Shown here piece after piece: positions 54,020-64,000 of a DNA stretch of 64,000 nt. Each line of letters opens with the position of its first letter. Positions within the stretch are counted from its first letter, which is position 1. Below the pieces are notes generated by a model. That model was not told where the DNA came from, did not search any database, and was given only the letters and a program-made list of their open reading frames with translations. Both the position numbers and the translations under genes were made by a program. The stretch is from Caenorhabditis remanei (Eukaryota; Nematoda; Chromadorea; Rhabditida; Rhabditidae), in assembly GCF_010183535.1 (NCBI RefSeq), contig NC_071331.1, positions 1,426,001 to 1,490,000 on the forward strand, given 5' to 3'.

Positions 54020-54900
54020 CTGTGAAAATTGCTTTAAATCGCACGTTTTACAACACTCACTTTTCTTTTTATATATTTCCCCGCATAATCACCCGTTTTC
54101 CTCTCGTTTTCCCGCATGCTCTGAATTGATACATCCGCCAATTGAGATCTAATCTCTATTCATATTAATGGGAAAGAGTTATGACAATTCAAATGGAAGG
54201 AATCCTCCTTTGAAGCATTTCCGACCATCTGTTGCATCAAGGGAAGAGCATAGGAACATTGTTTCCTTGAATACTTTCATGGAGAGTGTGTTTTGATGAT
54301 ACATATATATCATTAGGAAATAAGGTCTTACTGTTTTACAATTTCGAAATATTTTTCTCCTGTTTTCATAAAATTACTAACATCTCAATGTCGCTGGCCT
54401 GCTTATATTATGAATTCAATTTTTTTGTGCAAGGAACGCTCACCCCACCCCCTCGCGGCGGCCACGCCCACTCCCCTTCCAGCACTGCGTTCAATTTTTT
54501 AACACAGTTGCAAGAAATAGGCGTGGCGATCGTTCCTCGCACAGAAAATTGTAATCATAATAATTCCAGTTACGAAATTGAGTCGAATGACAGTTCGAGA
54601 AACATCTAACATGGACAAAGTAATCTTCCCTGTCAACTAAAACAGATTTTCTCACTGTTTCAAGAACTTTGTTTTCCCCTGTTTACACAATTGTAACATT
54701 CACACAGCCTTCATAGGAATAATTCTGATCCTCCAAATAAGATACTCACCTTCTTACTATTCCTATTCATTATAACAAGTTCCAAGGATATCTAATGATG
54801 CTCCAGGGTGTTTTACTTATTTCTATTGCATAATCAATGCATTTTCAATAGATTCCTCTCAGATATTAGCTTCTACATATGTATTAGAGTTCAGATACTT
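54020..54900 (+). repeat. Upstream block, copy 4 (nearest gene B)
   Basis: Core at 54118-54163, TTCCGACCATCTGTTGCATC at 54219, then CTCACTGTTTCAAGAACTT, TCCTCCAAATAAGATACTC and a stretch matching copy 1 to about 2100. It includes a foreign GC-richer insert at about 54435-54535 (CACCCCCTCGCGGCGGCCACG). Confidence 0.65.
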
Positions 54901-54913
54901 GCTTCGCCTAATG

Positions 54914-55023
54914 GACCTATTCTCGACCTATTCACAAGATAGCAAAAAAAGCAAAACCCTATTTTTTACTACTAGCAAAAAATAGTTTTTTGCTTTTTTT
55001 GCTACCTTGTGAATAGGTCCATA
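54914..55023. repeat. 110-bp palindrome (small MITE-like)
   Basis: TGGACCTATTC..CACAAGATAGCAAAAAAAGC is the inverse complement of GCTTTTTTTGCTACCTTGTG..GAATAGGTCCA, with a central TTTTTTACTACTAGC loop. Paralogous DNA at 2120-2140 lacks it. Confidence 0.7.
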
Positions 55024-55223
55024 AAACGACATCATTAACTTTATGTTAATCAATTCTACTTTTCACTTGTTCTTGAAGCAGTTTTCTTGAGAATCTAGTA
55101 TTTTCAAAAAGTAATTTGTTGAAATACTAGAAACTGATCATAGTTGCTAATGAGAATTTTTTTTGAATGAATCTTGAAAAGTCATCCACTGAAAATTTTA
55201 ATTTATGCTTTTTTCTGTATCAC

Positions 55224-55277
55224 CATACTTGTCAACCCGGCCCGTGTCGGCCCGTTTCGGCCCGGTTGACCAGTATG
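55224..55277. mobile_element. GGCCCGG-rich hAT-like MITE, copy 4, only 54 bp
   Basis: CATACTTGTCAACCCGG and CCGGTTGACCAGTATG are inverted, with TGTATCAC duplicated exactly on both sides (55216-55223, 55278-55285). The paralogous site at 3820-3827 has a single TGTATCAC, the empty site. It shows how little sequence between the termini still moved. Confidence 0.85.
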
Positions 55278-55299
55278 TGTATCACAAAAGTGTCAAGAG

Positions 55300-55936
55300 T
55301 ATCCATGTTATGTGAGGGCTAGTGCTGCCCAGATCAGCGTGAAACTTCCTTGTGTTTTGCAAATTTTGATGACAATTAAAAAAAACAAACTGATGAATGA
55401 TAATTATTGTCAATTAAGCTATTTGGGAAACACAATCCAATAATGCGTTGAGCAAAGTGAATTATTTTTCAGAAAGTTTATTGACAAGCTAACAGGAACC
55501 AGGAACAAGTGAGTCATGAGAATAATATGGAGCACGAATTTTAAAAACCAGAATCTGTCTTGAAGTTTGGAAACAATTTGTATGTAGATTATTGCCGTTT
55601 CAGTATTATCACAGAAGTTCATCTAATACAGAAAACGTGCTTATCCAGTAAAATTAATGTTCACTTTCTCCCGCTGCTCATGATCTATAGCACATTTTCT
55701 CTTTTCTCAATTCGCCCCGAGAGCACTTGTCACTTCGTATTATCAAATCTGCCATTCTCATTTTTCACTATTGACACCCCGTCCTCTTCTCCTTTTCTCC
55801 CCTTGTTTCTTTTGTCTTATTCCTCTTATTCACTTTACCCTCCACTCTCCCAAGGGATCTGTGGAGGGGGGTACTGTAATATGTGAATGGTCGGAGTTTT
55901 GTTTCAGAGAGAAAAAGAAAGAGGGAGACGCTGAAA
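55300..55936 (+). promoter_or_regulatory. Proximal 5' region of bHLH gene B
   Basis: Collinear with 3840-3990 plus 12088-12702, without the retrovirus. It shares the pyrimidine tract (55740-55850) and GGAGGGGGGTACTGTA. The TTTTGTTTCAG acceptor ends at 55907, 29 bases before the ATG. Confidence 0.5.
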
Positions 55937-57136
55937 ATGGAGAACATTAGCAGTAAGATATCGTACACGGAGCCTGGAGTGAGACTTTCGATTAATTTGA
56001 GGGAGAGGTGAGTGAACATTTTATATTTTTGATTTGGTTTTATGCGATATGATAAAATTATGGAAGTGAGCAAAGGAAAACGAATGATTTGAAGGGAACT
56101 TTCTGTTACAGTTATTTTATTTGTATTATTTAAAAATTTTTTCTTATTCATACAGAGGTATAACTTTGTTTTGAAATAAAAACTCCATTACATTCTAGCA
56201 GAGTTAAATGAGTTTTCGAGAATTTTCTGTTTCCAAACTATTGTAAACATTTCGTTATGGCTTGCAAATGGATTTTACAACATTTTTTTTTTAAATGTGA
56301 TTTGAAAACTTTTTCTTTAAAAAAAAAAGAATATACATTTGGAATTTCCCAGTTTTATAGGTTACGTCCCATAACTCCACACTGACTCCATGACCTTCCC
56401 TAGTAAAAATTTCACATTTGAAAGTTGTGAGAACTCAAATTCTGTTGAAGAACTACATGGCATTGATTCTTACTGTTTTATTCACTGAAATACCTGAATC
56501 AAAACAGTAAATCAAATAAAATCCTTGAAAAATTACCTCGAGAATTTATGACAACGATTTTCCACAAATTTCCAAAAAATACACCTTTTTTCTAACTGGT
56601 AATTTTCTTTGCACTGTTTCATTGGAAGCATAATTTAGATCAGCTCGCGAAGCTAACTGATAAGTTTTCCAATAAAATATCATTTTCCAGGTGCCGAATG
56701 CATGATTTGAATGAGGCTCTCGACGACCTTCGTAATGTAATTCCCTATGCTCATGGTGGTTCTGTAAGGAAGTTGAGCAAGATTGCAACAATGCTTCTGG
56801 CTAAAAATCATATCATTATGCAAGTGAGTGCTAGAACAAAAAATCCAAGATTAGATTTAATTAGGTTTCGATTTTTGAAAAGCAGAACACAAAACAGTAT
56901 AGTTTTTTAGTTTTTCAATGTTTCTAAAAATTTTTTTTGTAATTTATTCTAATTCTTCGTGTCTATGTTCTGTATTCCAGGCCAAAGCAATCGAGGAGCT
57001 GAGCGTTCTAGTGTCCCAATTGAAGAAGAAAAAATCATCCGAAAGTTCTGAGTCTGCTGCATGTGTGAACAAAGAGTCCTCATCGCCAAAGTCATCGTTG
57101 TCATCTGAAGAATCATCGAACTCTGATAATTATTGA
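55937..57136 (+). CDS. hlh-17/31/32-like: Olig-family bHLH transcription factor, gene B (three exons)
   Basis: Exons 55937-56007, 56691-56823 and 56981-57136 join in frame to 119 residues plus TGA. Intron positions and phases are identical to gene A; introns are 683 and 157 bases. The bHLH (residues 14-84) differs from gene A at only two positions (Asn for Ala at 40, Met for Leu at 58 or 59), while the Ser-rich tail differs more and is one residue longer. The basic region [11 protein letters not shown] is unchanged, so DNA binding should be the same. It lacks the retrovirus in its upstream region. The AT-rich stretch after TGA contains GATAAAATC in place of a clean AATAAA. Confidence 0.88.
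56360..56406. mobile_element. MITE fragment in intron 1 of gene B
   Basis: GGTTACGTCCCATAACTCCAC..GACCTTCCCTAGT matches the right arm of the palindromic MITE at 15990-16367. The left arm is missing. Confidence 0.6.
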
Positions 57137-57159
57137 TAAAATCTTTCTTTTTTCCTTGA

Positions 57160-57660
57160 GATAATTTTTTCGAGTTTCAGATTATTTTTATATTTACAAA
57201 AAATTTACCACTTTTCTTATAAAGTGGACAATTTAAATTATTAATAAATTTCTGAATAAATATCCGATTTCTGTAAAAAGTGGAGAGGTGGATCATGTAC
57301 GCATCTCGATTGCCTTGTGGTCAATTTTTGAATTTTTTCGCAGTTTCAAAGGACAATGAAATACTGAAGAGAGCAAGTTATTTTTTGAACCAAAAAATAA
57401 GACAACATAACAGATACAATGCGTCCAGCGGTAAACTGATTTCAATCTTATCTATACATATTAACTTTCAAAAAATTCAAATCAAAAACTGAATTAAATC
57501 TGAATAGAATTTGATTTAAATAACTAAAAAATCTACTCTGCATACCAACAGTTTCCTCAAACAATGAATATTTCTGTTACAGCTAGAACAGATAAAAATT
57601 GAAATTTTCACAATTTTGATTCCATAGACTTGGTTAACTGTCTTAGGTGGGAGGTGTAAA
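57160..57660 (+). repeat. 3' flank unit of the bHLH gene, copy 4
   Basis: Carries the same ordered markers as 15360-15960: GCAGTTTCAAAGGACAATG near 57333, GCGGTAAACTGATTTCAATC near 57430, TTTCTGTTACAGCTAGAAC near 57572. A 70-codon frame inside is spurious. Confidence 0.6.
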
Positions 57661-57669
57661 TGATGAAAA

Positions 57670-57960
57670 GTTATTACCCATTCGCCGATGGCTGTCCGCT
57701 TGTTCGAAGCTCGGCCCGGAGACCATGTGTGGGTCTGGTTGCGAACTTTTCATTTACACACGGCCTCCAGCGGAGGCCCTTTCAATGCACTGCGCACAGT
57801 ACTTTGAGGGGGCCTCCGCTGGAGGCCGTGTTTACCCCTGCTCTACCGTACTTCTGAAAAAAAACTTTTTATGGAGAAAGTACGGTAGAGAGCCGGCGCA
57901 TATCGAAACTCTGCCACCAGACCCACACCTTTTTTTCAGATGAGTGTTTATTCAGCGTTT
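57670..57960. repeat. Palindromic repeats downstream of gene B
   Basis: ACACGGCCTCCAGCGGAGGCCC (57756) and GGGCCTCCGCTGGAGGCCGTGT (57812) form a near-perfect inverted pair. Next to it CTCTACCGTACTTCT..AGAAAGTACGGTAGAG (57840-57892) forms another. The surrounding repeat is shared with 16380-16700. Confidence 0.65.
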
Positions 57961-58165
57961 CTTCGATCATATATGGTTTCCCCGGGCCGAATTTTGAGCG
58001 AGCGGTCAGCAACCGACGAATATGTATTAGCAGTTTCAAAATGAGAATAAAGAAAACAACTAAGTCCCCGGAAGAAAAAAAGGAAAGTTAATGAGAAACT
58101 CCAAATCTATTGAACTCCATTTTTCCATATTTTATTTACATAGATATATATGTCGCGTATCGTTT

Positions 58166-58222
58166 TCCTGATCCTGGAAAACGAGTCTTCCTCAAAGTCA
58201 TCGTTGTCATCTGAAGCTTATG
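58166..58222 (+). pseudogene. bHLH exon 3 tail relic
   Basis: GATCCTGGAAAACGAGTCTTCC and TCAAAGTCATCGTTGTCATCTGAAGC match the relic at 20825-20875 and, less well, the Ser-rich tail of gene B. Nothing upstream of the tail remains. Confidence 0.65.
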
Positions 58223-58524
58223 TATAAATACCTCTGAAAGGTTTTCGTTGCGGCATCAAAAATAACGGTAATCTAATAAGAACATTAACTTTTCTTTATG
58301 TAATTTTTTGTGTTCAAGTTTTTTGTTTCTGAAAACGTCTTTCGAAAATACTTTGCAACGAAACATACTAGTCAAATGGTACACATATGTAACAACATTG
58401 CGAAATGGTAAATCAGGTTTTGGTAGAAAACTTCAGTGAAGAGCTAGTCTATTGTAGAAACTGTTTACTAAACAATTTCTGCACACCTCTTCTTCTAACC
58501 CCACTAGGTATGAGGGTGGCAAAT

Positions 58525-59560
58525 CTTAAAGGCGCATTGTCCAATAAATTTTGCCGCAGAGGGACCAAATTGTCCCCCTTTTTGCATCGCTAATAACTTT
58601 GCCCGTTTTTGAGCTTTTCACAAAATTCTTTTTGTGGCCATTGGGAAATCGCCGTCCCGTCATTCCTGGAAAATTTGGTGGTGATTCCATCATTTGCGGC
58701 CGAGCTATGAGCCGTAGAATGAAAGTCATTTCATTTTGGCTTGAAAAGTTTTGGTTTTTTAATGTTTTTTAGACTTTTGATTTTTGTTGTGGGCTTAGTT
58801 TTAGGTGTAAAAATAAGATTTTTATATGACTACGTAGAGAAAAAACAGGGCTAAGCGGAGAAAAAAGAATTATTTTGATACCTCTTTTCAAAAAAATTTT
58901 ACAGAGAGAACAGTGAAAATATTGAAATTTCTGAAAATTTCTGATTTTTTTTACTTTCCTTCTTAAATCTCGAGTTCTATTAAACAGATTTTCTTGAATT
59001 TTGGTATATAGGTGCAAAATGAGACGGGGAATCATATTATTGCGTCAGAATTGTGATTTAAGACACCCCCTGCCCGCTATGGCCGATGATTTGCCGAAAA
59101 AATCGAAAAAACTACAGTACCCCGAAATTCCCGCTCATTTCTTTCACCGGTTGTAACTCGCTCAGTTTTGAGAAATTTCAAGATCCAAAAAAAAAGAAAT
59201 GTGTAGAAAAAAAAACTCTATCGAACCATGTAAAATTCAATATACTTTTAGCTGGTAAAACTATCAGGAAACCGGATTTTGTGATTTTCTTAGATTTCGG
59301 TCATGGGGTGGATTTTTTCCATTCGCTGTCCTTTGAACAGGATTCACTGAATCGCTCTGAATTTTTGACACCGATCTAAACTTTTGGAGATCTAATGGAA
59401 CCAAAAAGTCCGATCAAAAAATATTCAAGCCGGGCGATTCTGTGGAGAAACCTGAATCTCCACTGACATTTTTTTCGAATACACTGACCATTTTGTCACT
59501 GTATGTGTCATTGTACTGCTGCGAGAAGTGCCCCTCTTTTCTACGCTCACCACGAGACCG
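58525..59560. repeat. Unassigned repeat-like DNA, one TTAA-type end
   Basis: TTAAAGGCGCATTGTCC at 58527 resembles the terminus of the TTAA palindrome at 51751 (TTAAAGGCGTATTGTGG), but I found no matching right end. The rest has short frames only (up to 97 codons at 59086-59379), with no domain recognised. Confidence 0.35.
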
Positions 59561-59569
59561 TCTTTTCAT

Positions 59570-59665
59570 GCGTCGGTGGCGCAGTGGTTAAGGGCGACGG
59601 TGAGAATCAGCAGGGCGGTGGTTCGAATCCAACTGATTTATATTTTGTTTTTGTTTTTTTTGTAT
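59570..59665 (+). other. tRNA-like Pol III unit (tRNA relic or SINE head)
   Basis: A box TGGCGCAGTGG (59577) and a perfect B box GGTTCGAATCC (59620) are 32 bases apart, followed by T-rich runs (TTTTGTTTTTGTTTTTTTT near 59643) suitable as a Pol III terminator. The acceptor stem and anticodon stem do not pair convincingly, so I do not call a working tRNA. Confidence 0.5.
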
Positions 59666-59949
59666 GAACTTTCTAAAAGATTGTGAAAAAATTTCTTTAC
59701 TATTAACAAACGCAAACGGCTGTATGTTTGTTTGTCTGCCGCCGATCCTACCGCCCTTCCTACTGAACCGTTTTTCTTCAAACTTGGACCAGAATATCAG
59801 AAATTTTCTCTTAATAATGCACGTCTTTTTCTTTTTCCGAAATTCTTAAAATAGCGTCTTCTCAGACACAAACACTGATAAAGCACATGGGAATCGACAG
59901 CAAAAAGGGGGAGAGACGGTTGGCAAAGCGTCGTCTCTTCTTTCCTCGC

Positions 59950-62900
59950 CCCTTTTCGATATCATTGGATTCGGGAAAAATAGAGGATTCCAAACGTGTT
60001 GTCCGTTTCTGGATTGATCCACGTCATAAAAAGTTATGAGCCGTTTTCTAAAATGTGAAGACGTGAAGGATTTTTCGATGTTATTAGATTCGGGAAAAAT
60101 AGAGGATTCCAAACGTGTTGTCCGTTTCTGGATTGATCCACGTCATAAAAAGTTATGAGCCGTTTTCAAAAATGTGAAGACGTGAAGGATTTTTCGATGT
60201 TATTAGATTCGGGAAAAATAGAGGATTCCAAACGTGTTGTCCGTTTCTGGATTGATCCACGTCATAAAAAGTTATGAGCCGTTTTTTAAGAAGTGAAGAC
60301 GTGAAGGATTTTTCGATGTTATTAGATTCGGGAAAAATAGAGGATTCCAAACGTGTTGTCCGTTTCTGGATTGATCCACGTCATAAAAAGTTATGAGCCG
60401 TTTTCTAAAATGTGACGACGTGAAGGATTTTTTGATATCATCGGATTCAGAAAAAATAGAGGATTCCAAACGTGTTGTCCGTTTCTGGATTGATCCACGT
60501 CATAAAAAGTTATGAGCCGTTTTTTAAGAAGTGAAGACGTGAAGGATTTTTCGATGTTATTAGATTCGGGAAAAATAGAGGATTCCAAACGTGTTGTCCG
60601 TTTCTGGATTGATCCACGTCATAAAAAGTTATGAGCCGTTTTCTAAAATGTGACGACGTGAAGGATTTTTTGATATCATCGGATTCAGAAAAAATAGAGG
60701 ATTCCAAACGTGTTTTCCGTTTCTGGATTGATCCACGTCGTGAAAAGTTATGAGCCGTTTTCTAAAATGTGATGACGTGAAGGATTTTTTGATATCATTG
60801 GATTCGGGAAAAATAGATGATTCCAAACGTGTTTTCCGTTTCTGGATTGATCCACGCCATAAAAAGTTATGAGCCGTTTTCTAAAATGTGAAGACGTGAA
60901 GGATTTTTTGATGTTATTGGATTCAGAAACAATAGAGGATTCCAAACGTGTTGTCCGTTTCTGGATTGATCCACGTCGTGAAAAGTTATGAGCCGTTTTC
61001 TAAAATGTGAAGACGTGAAGGATTTTTCGATGTTATTAGATTCGGGAAAAATAGAGGATTCCAAACGTGTTGTCCGTTTCTGGATTGATCCACGTCATAA
61101 AAAGTTATGAGCCGTTTTCTAAAATGTGAAGACGTGAAGGATTTTTCGATGTTATTAGATTCGGGAAAAATAGAGGATTCCAAACGTGTTGTCCGTTTCT
61201 GGATTGATCCACGTCGTGAAAAGTTATGAGCCGTTTTCTAAAATGTGAAGACGTGAAGGATTTTTTGATATCATTGGTTTCGGGAAAAATAGAGGATTCC
61301 AAACGTGTTGTCCGTTTCTGGATTGATCCACGTCATAAAAAGTTATGAGCCGTTTTTTAAGAAGTGAAGACGTGAAGGATTTTTCGATGTTATTAGATTC
61401 GGGAAAAATAGAGGATTCCAAACGTGTTGTCCGTTTCTGGATTGATCCACGTCATAAAAAGTTATGAGCCGTTTTCTAAAATGTGAAGACGTGAAGGATT
61501 TTTCGATGTTATTAGATTCGGGAAAAATAGAGGATTCCAAACGTGTTGTCCGTTTCTGGATTGATCCACGTCATAAAAAGTTATGAGCCGTTTTCTAAAA
61601 TGTGAAGACGTGAAGGATTTTTCGATGTTATTAGATTCGGGAAAAATAGATGATTCCAAACGTGTTGTCCGTTTCTGGATTGATCCACGTCATAAAAAGT
61701 TATGAGCCGTTTTTTAAGAAGTGAAGACGTGAAGGATTTTTCGATGTTATTAGATTCAGAAAAAATAGAGGATTCCAAACGTGTTGTCCGTTTCTGGATT
61801 GATCCACGTCATAAAAAGTTATGAGCCGTTTTTTAAGAAGTGAAGACGTGAAGGATTTTTCGATGTTATTAGATTCGGGAAAAATAGAGGATTCCAAACG
61901 TGTTGTCCGTTTCTGGATTGATCTATGTCATAAAAAGTTATGAGCCGTTTTCTAAAATGTGACGACGTGAAGGATTTTTTGATATCATCGGATTCAGAAA
62001 AAATAGAGGATTCCAAACGTGTTGTCCGTTTCTGGATTGATCCACGTCATAAAAAGTTATGAGCCGTTTTTTAAGAAGTGAAGACGTGAAGGATTTTTCG
62101 ATGTTATTAGATTCGGGAAAAATAGAGGATTCCAAACGTGTTTTCCGTTTCTGGATTGATCCACGTCGTGAAAAGTTATGAGCCGTTTTCTAAAATGTGA
62201 AGACGTGAAGGATTTTTTGATGTTATTGGATTCAGAAACAATAGAGGATTCCAAACGTGTTGTCCGTTTCTGGATTGATCCACGTCATAAAAAGTTATGA
62301 GCCGTTTTTTAAGAAGTGAAGACGTGAAGGATTTTTCGATGTTATTAGATTCGGGAAAAATAGAGGATTCCAAACGTGTTTTCCGTTTCTGGATTGATCT
62401 ATGTCATAAAAAGTTATGAGCCGTTTTCTAAAATGTGAAGACGTGAAGGATTTTTTGATGTTATTGGATTCAGAAACAATAGAGGATTCCAAACGTGTTG
62501 TCCGTTTCTGGATTGATCCACGTCATAAAAAGTTATGAGCCGTTTTTTAAGAAGTGAAGACGTGAAGGATTTTTCGATGTTATTAGATTCGGGAAAAATA
62601 GAGGATTCCAAACGTGTTTTCCGTTTCTGGATTGATCCACGTCGTGAAAAGTTATGAGCCGTTTTCTAAAATGTGATGACGTGAAGGATTTTTTGATATC
62701 ATTGGATTCGGGAAAAATAGATGATTCCAAACGTGTTTTCCGTTTCTGGATTGATCCACGCCATAAAAAGTTATGAGCCGTTTTCTAAAATGTGAAGACG
62801 TGAAGGATTTTTTGATGTTATTGGATTCAGAAACAATAGAGGATTCCAAACGTGTGGTCCGTTTCTGGATTGATCCACGTCGTGAAAAGTTATGAGCCGT

Positions 62901-63388
62901 TTTCTAAAATGTGATGACGTGAAGGATTTTTTGATATCACTGGATTCGGGAAAAATAGAGGATTCCAAACGTGTTGCCCGTTTCTGGATTGATCCACGCC
63001 ATAAAAAGTTATGAGCCGTTTTCTAAAATGTGAAGACGTGAAGGATTTTTTGATATCACTGGATTCGGGAAAAATAGATGATTCCAAACGTGTGGTCCGT
63101 TTCTGGATTGATCCACGCCATAAAAAGTTATGAGCCGTTTTCTAAAATGTGAAGACGTGAAGGATTTTTTGATATCATTGGATTCGGGAAATATAGATGA
63201 TTCCAGACGTGTTGTCCGTTTCTGGATTGATCCACGTCATAAAAAGTTATGAGCCGTTTTTTAAAATGTGAAAACGTGAAGGATTTTTTGATATCATTGG
63301 ATTCGGGAAAAATAGATGATTCCAAACGTGTGGTCCGTTTCTGGATTGATCCACGTCATAAAAAGTTATGAGCCGTTTTTTAAGAAGT
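59950..63388. repeat. 119-bp tandem array, about 29 units
   Basis: GATTCCAAACGTGTTGTCCG and AAAGTTATGAGCCGTTTTC recur every 119 bases from about 59969 to 63388. The units fall into variants (TTTTTAAGAAGTGAAG or TTTTCTAAAATGTGA(A/C/T)G; GATGTTATTAGATTCGGG or GATATCAT(C/T)GGATTC). Because 119 is not a multiple of three, the 65-codon minus-strand frame in each unit cannot fuse with the next. This is a satellite, not a gene. Confidence 0.95.
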
Positions 63389-64000
63389 GAATATCATAAC
63401 TTGCTTCAAAATGGTCGTAGAACAAAAATTCAAAGCTTGCTTGGCACCGCGCCACCTAGCGGAGCCCGCCGGCAGGCGGGGGACGCTAGTCAAACAGATA
63501 CCTAGTTAGATTCTTGTGAAAAGTTATGCAACTAGAAGAAAATTGTGATATTTGACATTTCCCGCTTTAGTAAACCATACATTGTTTCAATAACAACTTG
63601 ATTTCTTTTAAACCAAGCCGAGCCCACACAATTTTCGGTCGTTACGGTAGAGAGAGTAAATGCCTACCGATTTTATGAGTTCTACAGAACATTATTTTCC
63701 TTGTGGAATGTGATGAAGGTCCAGATACCATTCTTTGTCCGAACCTACCTCTAATTGCCCCGTTCTGTGTAAATTACTGATATGTCAATATCGAACAACT
63801 CGAATCGAAAAAACGAGCCCATTTGATCGGAATTCACTAACAAGCTAGCTTACACAGAATACACAGAATTGCCAACTTTTAAATATGACCTTGAAAGCGA
63901 GAATCCAAAACTGAAATTTTTACGGAATCATTGTAATGATATACTGTGTTTATCAAATATCGTCTTATTAGTATGTTTTTTGATTTCATGAATAAAAATA
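63389..64000 (+). repeat. Start of a further upstream-type unit, cut by the window edge
   Basis: CACTAACAAGCTAGCTTACACAG (63836) and GATATACTGTGTTTATCAAATATCGTC (63938) match 117-139 and 52660-52805, so another bHLH upstream unit probably continues to the right. GCCCGCCGGCAGGCGGG at 63466 is a short palindrome. No gene is seen. Confidence 0.5.

Noticed and set aside
59577..59640. Functional tRNA-Ser or tRNA-Leu gene
   Set aside because: A and B boxes are good, but acceptor and anticodon stems fail to pair.
59846..63325. Series of 65-codon minus-strand frames of similar sequence
   Set aside because: They are one frame repeated in each 119-bp satellite unit; the period is not a multiple of three, and there is no start context or splice pattern.
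59950..63388. CRISPR-like array
   Set aside because: The whole 119-bp unit repeats, with no unique spacers, and the organism is a nematode.

Overview
The base composition (AT-rich, TTTTCAG-type splice acceptors, GTGAGT donors, very short introns), the nematode-type env-bearing Bel/Pao retrovirus and two copies of an Olig-family bHLH gene closely matching the C. elegans hlh-17/hlh-31/hlh-32 group all point to a nematode autosome, most likely a Caenorhabditis species. No bacterial-type gene is present. The only host protein-coding genes I can support are two three-exon bHLH genes (gene A 12703-15331; gene B 55937-57136). At least five further loci carry decayed exon 2 and/or exon 3 copies, so the window is a tandemly expanded and largely pseudogenised bHLH cluster.

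Layout. 1-3990: gene A upstream repeats plus inserted elements. 3992-12087: a complete Bel/Pao endogenous retrovirus on the minus strand with identical 225-bp LTRs, one uninterrupted 2565-codon gag-pol-env frame and a phlebovirus-like glycoprotein; it lies about 615 bp upstream of gene A. 12088-15331: gene A. 15360-35480: 3' flank units, decayed bHLH copies, many MITEs, a 1.4-kb 5'-truncated LINE, and a direct 7-8 kb segmental duplication (about 17620-25430 and 28540-35480). 35537-50346: a second, older and broken Bel/Pao element of 14.8 kb with 687-bp LTRs. It carries two intron-containing genes upstream of gag, one encoding Gag-type zinc knuckles, and a strand-specific, frame-independent decamer repeated throughout. 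50347-55936: further copies of the upstream block and MITEs. 55937-57136: gene B. 57160-59640: 3' flank unit, repeats and a tRNA-like Pol III unit. 59950-63388: a 119-bp tandem array of about 29 units with higher-order structure. 63389-64000: start of another upstream-type unit.

The cluster shows the order of events. Several insertions have exact empty sites in paralogous copies elsewhere in the window, so target-site duplications can be read directly: 8 bp for a GGCCCGG-rich hAT-like MITE family, TTAA for two piggyBac-type palindromes, 5 bp for the LINE. One MITE predates the segmental duplication and carries another that postdates it. Calls are from reading alone; no alignment or database search was run.
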